A program made the translations under genes and the position numbers. A stretch of 64,000 nucleotides of DNA from Streptomyces chattanoogensis (GTDB lineage Bacteria > Actinomycetota > Actinomycetes > Streptomycetales > Streptomycetaceae), in contig NZ_LGKG01000196.1 in the NCBI RefSeq assembly GCF_001294335.1, positions 346,349 through 410,348 on the forward strand, written 5' to 3'. The notes under the pieces are model-generated. The model saw only the letters and a list, made by a program, of their open reading frames with translations, was not told the DNA's origin and searched no databases. Positions 59,233-64,000 of this stretch are shown here, in pieces; position 1 is the stretch's first letter; every line of letters starts with the position of its first letter.

Positions 59233-59268
59233 CATCGACATCGACATCGACATCGACATCGACATCGA
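59233..59268 (-). repeat. Hexanucleotide repeat (CATCGA)x6 giving six tandem in-frame ATGs
   Basis: Six perfect CATCGA copies. On the minus strand they read ATGTCG units, so ATG occurs at 59265, 59259, 59253, 59247, 59241 and 59235, all in frame with the STAND gene at 59193. It lies 8 bp from the monooxygenase stop. No Shine-Dalgarno site precedes it. Confidence 0.92.
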
Positions 59269-59276
59269 CAACAACG

Positions 59277-60605
59277 CTATCGGTCGGGGTGGGGCTGATG
59301 GGGGCCGGTCTGGGTGGGCGCCGCACCGAGCAGGGCCGGGTAGTCCGGGAGGGTGAGGGCGGCGGAGAGAGTGTGGCCCTGGTCGAGCAGGGCTTGGACG
59401 GTGGCGGGGTCGTTCAGGGCTGCGTTGCGGGCGTCTATTGCCTCCTGGGTTGCCGGGGCGAGGAATTCGCCTGTGTATCGGCCGCCTTCCTGACATGCGG
59501 TCACATACGGGCGGAGGAGCTCTTCGTAGCGGGTGAAGGCCGCGGTGTGGTCACCGTCCGCCAGGGCCAGCTCGCCCGCCAGGACGTAGGCGCCGACCGC
59601 CGCGGAGCCGGTGCCCATGCCGCCCAGCGTGGCGCCGTATGCGGCGTCGCCCAGCAGGGCGATGCGGCCGGTGGACCAGTGCGGGACATCGACCCGGCTG
59701 ATGGAGTCGAAGTAGAGGTCGTCCGCGGCCCACACGGTGTCGATCACCTCCGGTGTCCGCCAGCCGGCGCCCGTGTACGCCTGGGCTATCGCCTTCTTCT
59801 GGGACTGCGGATCGCGGCGGTCGTAGGACAGCTCCCCCTGGGATGCGAAGACGCAGAAGGTCTCGCCCGCGTAACCCGGCTCGGCGGTGCGCCGGGGAGC
59901 CCGGCCGACGGTTGCCAGACGGCCGGGCTCGGAGTAGCCGACCGGTCGGGCGCCGAGCCCGGCGGCGTCCTGCGGCAGATCCCAGCCGGCCACGTAATAG
60001 CCGAGGTGGCTGACGAATTCCTCCTCCGGGCCGAAGGTGAGCCGGCGGACCGTGGAGTGCAGGCCGTCCGCGCCGACCACGAGGTCGAAGGTGCGCGGTG
60101 CGCCGCGTTCGAAGGTGACATGAACGCCGTCGTCGGCCTCGGTCAGGGAGGTGAGGGAGTCGCCGAAGAGGTACTCGGTGGCGGCGGCTGCGCATCCTGG
60201 AGAGCCGGGGCCGCCGACGGGGACGCGGAGGCTGTGCTCGTAGAGGATGCGGGAGAGCTCCGAGCGGAGGATCTCCAGCTCGCCGCCCGCGAACTCCGGT
60301 GGCATCGCGGCCAGTTCATCACCCCGGGCATCGATGAAGGTCATGGGACTGCCGCCGGTGGCCCGGCTCCTGATGGCGTCCAGGACGCCCATCCGCTGCA
60401 GTACGGACAGCTGCACCGCACCGCGGAAGTCGACCGCGAAGCCGCCGCCGCGCAGAGCCGGGGCCACCTCGATCACGGTGGGCCGGTAGCCGTAGCGCGC
60501 GAGCCAGTAGGCCAGGGCCGGGCCCGCCACGCTGGCGCCGGAGATCAGGACCGTCTGCGGTCGAGCCGAAGCCGTGGTCGTGGTCGTGATTGGTGGCTGC
60601 GTCAT
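59277..60605 (-). CDS. FAD-dependent monooxygenase (PheA/TfdB, TetX-like family)
   Basis: A 442-residue flavoprotein hydroxylase. The FAD dinucleotide fold is at residues 18-48 (VLISGASVAGPALAYWLARY, the GxGxxG variant GASVAG). DLVVGADGLHSTVRRLTFG near residue 165 is the DG motif and RIALLGDAAYGATLGGMGTG near residue 290 the GD motif. It starts at ATG 60605, 6 nt after GGGGGAG. It is divergent from a TetR-family regulator gene with 136 bp between, an arrangement typical of drug-inactivating or aromatic-hydroxylating enzymes. The substrate is unknown. Confidence 0.93.
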   Translation of the reverse strand: MTQPPITTTTTASARPQTVLISGASVAGPALAYWLARYGYRPTVIEVAPALRGGGFAVDFRGAVQLSVLQRMGVLDAIRSRATGGSPMTFIDARGDELAAMPPEFAGGELEILRSELSRILYEHSLRVPVGGPGSPGCAAAATEYLFGDSLTSLTEADDGVHVTFERGAPRTFDLVVGADGLHSTVRRLTFGPEEEFVSHLGYYVAGWDLPQDAAGLGARPVGYSEPGRLATVGRAPRRTAEPGYAGETFCVFASQGELSYDRRDPQSQKKAIAQAYTGAGWRTPEVIDTVWAADDLYFDSISRVDVPHWSTGRIALLGDAAYGATLGGMGTGSAAVGAYVLAGELALADGDHTAAFTRYEELLRPYVTACQEGGRYTGEFLAPATQEAIDARNAALNDPATVQALLDQGHTLSAALTLPDYPALLGAAPTQTGPHQPHPDR

Positions 60606-60741
60606 CGCATGCTCCCCCGCGAAGGGGCCGGTCCGTCGTCGGCCGACCCTCGTGAATGACACCGACACAAGAAACTGTATCCGACGGACACTGATTTGTG
60701 TACCTCGGAAACAGTTCGGTGAGCGGATTTAGGATGCGGGG
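60606..60741. promoter_or_regulatory. Divergent promoter region, monooxygenase and TetR
   Basis: The short gap between divergent genes has an AT-richer centre (60655-60725). A small palindrome TCCGACGGA lies at about 60681-60689, and GAAAC elements flank it (GAAACTGT near 60670, GAAACAGT near 60708). It is the expected TetR operator; the exact site is uncertain. Confidence 0.4.
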
Positions 60742-61503
60742 GTGGCGGGAGATGACGAGAAGCGCAGCGTGTTCGGGGAGCAGGCGGGCAGCGTGGAGCT
60801 GCTGTGGGGCGGGCGTGAGCGGCCCAGCCGTGGCCCGAAGCCGGGGCTGAGCCTGGAGCGGATCACACGTACGGCCATGGCCATCGCCGATCTCGGCGGG
60901 CTCGGGGCGGTCTCCATGCAGCGGGTCGCGGGCGAACTGGACTTCACCAAGATGTCCTTGTACCGCTATGTCCCGGGCAAGACGGAGCTGGTGGCCCTGA
61001 TGGTCGACACCGCCATGGGGGAACCGCCCGCCCCGGCCGACGGCGCCGCCGGCAACTGGCGGACCGCGCTGCGCGACTGGGCCGAGCAGCTGGCGGCGGC
61101 CTTCCGGCGTCACCCCTGGCTCCTGGAGGCGGCCACCGGCCCGCGCATCATGGGGCCCAACGAGCTCGGCTGGACCGAACGCGCCCTCGCCGCACTCGCG
61201 GACACCGGCCTCAACGGCGGCGAGCAGCTGGACGCCGTGGTCGTCGTGACCGGCCACATCCGGGCCATCACACAGGTGTCGGCTTCACTGGGACTGGGCA
61301 GCACGCAGGCCAAGGAGCCCGAGCAGGTGATGAGCGCGCTGCTGAACGAACTGCTCGTCGGGCGCTCCGACCGGTTCCCGGCCCTGACCGCCGCCCTCGC
61401 CTCCGCCGCGGAGACCGATTCCCGCGACCAGTCCCTGGAGTTCGGACTGGAGCGCATCCTGGACGGCCTGGAGGCGTATATCGCGCGCCGGGCCGCCCCG
61501 TAG
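60742..61503 (+). CDS. TetR-family transcriptional regulator
   Basis: A 253-residue regulator. Residues 32-85 are the TetR helix-turn-helix (LERITRTAMAIADLGGLGAV, SMQRVAGELDFTKMSLYRYV, PGKTELVALMVD). The C-terminal domain is of the TetR_C_1 type seen in tetracycline-like repressors (WRTALRDWAEQLAAAFRRHP, FGLERILDGLEAYI). It starts at GTG 60742 after AGGA. It stands divergent from the FAD monooxygenase and probably represses it and itself. Its stop is 26 bp from the stop of the MreB-like gene. Confidence 0.94.
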   Translation: MAGDDEKRSVFGEQAGSVELLWGGRERPSRGPKPGLSLERITRTAMAIADLGGLGAVSMQRVAGELDFTKMSLYRYVPGKTELVALMVDTAMGEPPAPADGAAGNWRTALRDWAEQLAAAFRRHPWLLEAATGPRIMGPNELGWTERALAALADTGLNGGEQLDAVVVVTGHIRAITQVSASLGLGSTQAKEPEQVMSALLNELLVGRSDRFPALTAALASAAETDSRDQSLEFGLERILDGLEAYIARRAAP

Positions 61504-61529
61504 CCCGCCCCACGGCCCGTCCCCTACGG

Positions 61530-62753
61530 CTACAACCGCACCGTCCTGCGCGGCCGTTCCTTCGCGCCCGTCAGCATGCCGTGCAGCGAGGCGAATTCGT
61601 CGACGCACTTGGCGGTGCCGTTGACGACGCAGTCCAGCGGCTGGTCGGCGACCGTCACCGGGACCCCCATTTCCTGCTGCAGTCGCAGATCCAGGCCCCG
61701 TAGCAGGGCGCCGCCGCCGGTCAGGGCGATACCGCGCTCGATGATGTCGCCGGAGAGCTCCGGCGGGCAGGCGTCGAGGGTGTGGTGGACGGCGCGGATG
61801 ATGGCGTCGACGGGCTCGGTGAGCGCCTCGCGGATCTCCTCCTCGGTGATTTCCTGGATGCGGGGCAGACCGCTGATGTGGTCGCGGCCCCGGACGGTGA
61901 AGGAGGTGCGGCGCTGCGGTGCGCCGCCCTCGTCGGTGTCGGAGGCGACATCGGAGGCGGTGCCGGAGGGAGCGTCGGAAGCGGCGTCGGCGGAGGAGTC
62001 GGGGGAAGAGTCGGAGGCGGCGCGCGGAGCCGGGACCCGGGCCGCCGAGCCGATGGCCATCTTGATGTCCTCGGCGGTGCGTTCGCCGATGGCCAGGGCG
62101 TGCTTCTTCTTGACGTGCGCGGCGATGGCGGCGTCCAGGGCGTCGCCGGCGATCCGTACGGACTGGGCGGTGACCAGGCCGCCCATGGAGACGACGGCGA
62201 CCTCGGTGGTGCCGCCGCCGATGTCCACCACCATGCAGCCGACGGGTTCGTCGACGGGGAGGCCGGCGCCGATCGCGGCGGCCATCGGCTCCTCGATGAG
62301 GTGGACTTCGCGGGCTCCGGCGCTGCGGGCGGAGTCGATGACGGCACGGCGCTCGACGCCGGTGATGCCGGAGGGGACGCAGATGACCACCCGCGGCCTG
62401 GCGAACCGGCGGCTGGGCAGGGCCTTCTTCATCAGGGCGCGCAGCATCTGCTCGGCGGCGGTGAAATCGGCGATGACGCCTTCGCGCAGGGGGCGCATCG
62501 CGGTGATCCCGGAGGGGGTGCGGCCGATGGTGCGCTTGGCGTCCGAGCCGACGGCGATGACCTCGCCGGTGACGTTGACGGCGACGACGGACGGCTCGTT
62601 CAGCACCACGCCCTTGCCGCGCGCGTAGACCAGGGTGTTGGCGGTACCGAGGTCGATGCCGATGTCGTAGGCGCCGGACGGTGCCGCGGGCCGGTCGGGG
62701 GATCCGTCGGCGGTGTGGCCGGACGACGCTCTCGAGGAAGTGCTGGACGCCAT
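61530..62753 (-). CDS. MreB/Mbl-like actin homologue with acidic insertion
   Basis: A 407-residue bacterial actin. Phosphate 1 is IGIDLGTANTLVYARGKG near residue 30; SRRFARPRVVICVPSGITG, MVVDIGGGTTEVAVVSMGG (phosphate 2), GERTAEDIKMAIGSA, and GIALTGGGALLRGLD (adenosine) follow. Between the GSA segment and the DHISGLPRIQEIT strand lies an insertion of about 45 residues, rich in Asp/Ser/Ala (SDSSPDSSADAASD), absent from ordinary MreB. It starts at ATG 62753; ATG 62798 would add 15 residues. It has no mreC/mreD neighbours, so it is a stand-alone paralogue, perhaps acting in spore-wall formation. Confidence 0.9.
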   Translation of the reverse strand: MASSTSSRASSGHTADGSPDRPAAPSGAYDIGIDLGTANTLVYARGKGVVLNEPSVVAVNVTGEVIAVGSDAKRTIGRTPSGITAMRPLREGVIADFTAAEQMLRALMKKALPSRRFARPRVVICVPSGITGVERRAVIDSARSAGAREVHLIEEPMAAAIGAGLPVDEPVGCMVVDIGGGTTEVAVVSMGGLVTAQSVRIAGDALDAAIAAHVKKKHALAIGERTAEDIKMAIGSAARVPAPRAASDSSPDSSADAASDAPSGTASDVASDTDEGGAPQRRTSFTVRGRDHISGLPRIQEITEEEIREALTEPVDAIIRAVHHTLDACPPELSGDIIERGIALTGGGALLRGLDLRLQQEMGVPVTVADQPLDCVVNGTAKCVDEFASLHGMLTGAKERPRRTVRL

Positions 62754-62863
62754 GGGGAGATCGGGTGCTCTCTCGACTGGGTGACAAACTTCGGGCATTG
62801 CGGAGCAGAGGGAACCTTTACCGCACCGAAGGCAAAGGTGTCCATTGCGGGCACTCAACAAGA

Positions 62864-64000
62864 CTACTGGGCGGGCGGAATGGTTCCTTCCGTATCCGTC
62901 GCGGCCGAACCCTCCACCGCCTCCGCGAGGTCGTCGAGGGCATCCAGGAGGAGCTCCGCGGCACGGAGTGCGACGCCCTGGCTCTCAGATTCGGCGTCCC
63001 AGCGCTCCCATACGGCGCGCAGCGCGCTCCAGTCCAGCCGGTCGCGTTCCCGTACGGCATGGGCGGCGCGCTCCAGGGACGGGCGGAGTTCGGCGGCGAA
63101 GGCGGCGGCGCCGGGGGACGGTTCGGCGTCGTTGTCGGGGAGATGGGCCTCCATGATCATCGTGACCCGGCCCATGGTGGCGAGGGCGGCGCCGGCCGCG
63201 GTGGCCGAGGTGCGGGAGAGGCCGCGGTGGCGCACGGGTTCCTTTTCCGCGCGGGCCTCACTCTCCTCCCAGGCGGCGCGGGCCGCACGGGCGTCGAGGA
63301 GGGCCTCGCGGACCTGCCGGGGGCGGCGTTCGGCGGGCCGGGCGTAGCGGTCCAGTACGGCGAGCGCATAACGGCCGTTGGCCTCCAGCCATTCGGCGAG
63401 GCGCTCGCGCAGCCTGGGCGTTTCCCAGGCCGGGAAGAGCGCGTACGAGAGCATGGCGAGCAGCCCGCCGAGCAGGGTGAGCACCACGCGTTCCGCGACG
63501 GTCTGGGTCCAGCCCTCGCCGGCGATGCCGAGCAGGAAGATGACATATCCGGCCACGCAGGCCGAGGTGACCGAGACGCCGGTGCGCATCAGCAGGTACA
63601 TGAGGAAGACGAAGACGACGGCGAGCCCGGCGCAGACAGCGGGGCCGGGGTGGGCCAGGGCCATGACCCCGCCGCTGATGGCGACGCCGACGAGGGTGCC
63701 GCTGAAGCGGGCCACACCGCGCGAGTAGGTCTGGCCGAAGTCGGGGCGCATCACCATGACGGAGGTGAGCGGCGCCCAGTAGCCGTGGCCGAAGGGGAGG
63801 GCGGTGCCCAGGAGATAGCCGCAGACGGCCACGGCGCTGACGCGCAGGGCGTGCCGGAAGATGTGGGAGGACCAGCGGGCCTCGCGGCGCAGGGCCCGCA
63901 GGGCGACCGGGACGAGGCGGGGGACGCTGGGGCGCAGCAGATGGCTGCCCACTTCCCGCCCGCCCTGCCCGCCTTCCTCCCGCCCGCCCTGCCCGCGTTC
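62864..64000 (-). CDS. FUSC-family membrane protein, 3' part (5' end outside window)
   Basis: At least 378 residues of an inner-membrane protein of the FUSC group (aromatic-acid exporter-like). The frame stays open to the window edge, so the GTG at 63952 is not necessarily the start; FUSC proteins are often 600-700 residues. Visible are helices from VSAVAVCGYLLGTALPFGHG, YWAPLTSVMVMRPDFGQTYS (the signature), GTLVGVAISGGVMALAHPG, VCAGLAVVFVFLMYLL and VVLTLLGGLLAMLSYALFPAW, then a helical cytoplasmic domain of about 180 residues. At the right edge a 24-nt direct repeat encodes GGQGGRE twice. The substrate is unknown. Confidence 0.86.
   Translation of the reverse strand, partial: ERGQGGREEGGQGGREVGSHLLRPSVPRLVPVALRALRREARWSSHIFRHALRVSAVAVCGYLLGTALPFGHGYWAPLTSVMVMRPDFGQTYSRGVARFSGTLVGVAISGGVMALAHPGPAVCAGLAVVFVFLMYLLMRTGVSVTSACVAGYVIFLLGIAGEGWTQTVAERVVLTLLGGLLAMLSYALFPAWETPRLRERLAEWLEANGRYALAVLDRYARPAERRPRQVREALLDARAARAAWEESEARAEKEPVRHRGLSRTSATAAGAALATMGRVTMIMEAHLPDNDAEPSPGAAAFAAELRPSLERAAHAVRERDRLDWSALRAVWERWDAESESQGVALRAAELLLDALDDLAEAVEGSAATDTEGTIPPAQ

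Overview
The window comes from a Streptomyces chromosome. It has very high G+C with strong third-position GC bias, GTG and TTG starts after GGAGG sites, a chaplin, rodlins, a sporulation-type SSB paralogue, sortase E (LAxTG) substrates, and the glnX-glnH-pknG signalling genes. From memory the gene order resembles the S. coelicolor SCO2640s-2720s region; I could not check this. I see no insertion sequence, prophage, CRISPR array, rRNA or plasmid function.

Layout. 1-7.0 kb, mostly minus strand: 5' part of allantoicase, a LysR regulator, an EamA exporter, an acyl-ACP desaturase under an array of CCTACG/CGTAGG boxes, a small membrane protein, and malQ preceded by a coupled small acidic ORF. 7.4-12.5 kb: a secreted GH84-family protein, an HNH nuclease and an MscS channel. 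12.8-19.6 kb: a sugar-uptake locus (ROK repressor, ABC binding lipoprotein, two permeases, GH4 6-phosphoglycosidase, BadF-type sugar kinase). 19.5-20.8 kb: a small secreted protein and a GntR/FCD regulator. 21-31 kb: a glutamate/aspartate-sensing phospho-signalling operon (GlnX-like, GlnH-like, coiled-coil protein, PknG, PP2C phosphatase, FHA protein); kinase, phosphatase and FHA protein all carry zinc-ribbon-like Cys motifs. 31-41 kb: truncated haemoglobin, a thioesterase/EttA operon, a thioester-domain surface protein, SsbB, two coupled membrane GTPases, and tRNA-Arg(UCU).

41.4-54.7 kb is the unusual region, packed with small secreted proteins. It holds one His-rich single-domain chaplin with a sortase signal, one full and one short rodlin, a very PQ-rich rodlin-leader protein, and five members of a family I call CRSHD. 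Each CRSHD protein has about 55 conserved residues with two cysteines and a chaplin-like VGxLNxxxGNxxN core. The genes share near-identical leaders (an inverted repeat CGATC-N7-GATCG 26-27 nt before the start), a repeated terminator hairpin with the loop GAGCCACAGGCC, and long upstream blocks, so coding and regulatory parts have been duplicated and shuffled together. One gene is a rodlin/CRSHD chimera. A two-gene cassette (CRSHD plus an MFSRKK-type secreted protein) occurs twice in opposite orientation. I infer these are extra surface-layer proteins of aerial hyphae.

Inside this region lies a separate minus-strand operon: an ATP-grasp/PLP-decarboxylase fusion overlapping a transglutaminase-like protein, followed by a urea transporter. 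This looks like an undescribed small-molecule pathway.

55.2-64 kb: a GT-B/CDP-glycerol-transferase-like gene split by seven GGGAGCC heptamers, so that repeat copy number sets the reading frame (candidate phase variation); a STAND/TPR protein preceded by six tandem in-frame ATG codons; a FAD monooxygenase divergent from a TetR regulator; an MreB paralogue with an acidic insertion; and the 3' part of a FUSC membrane protein.
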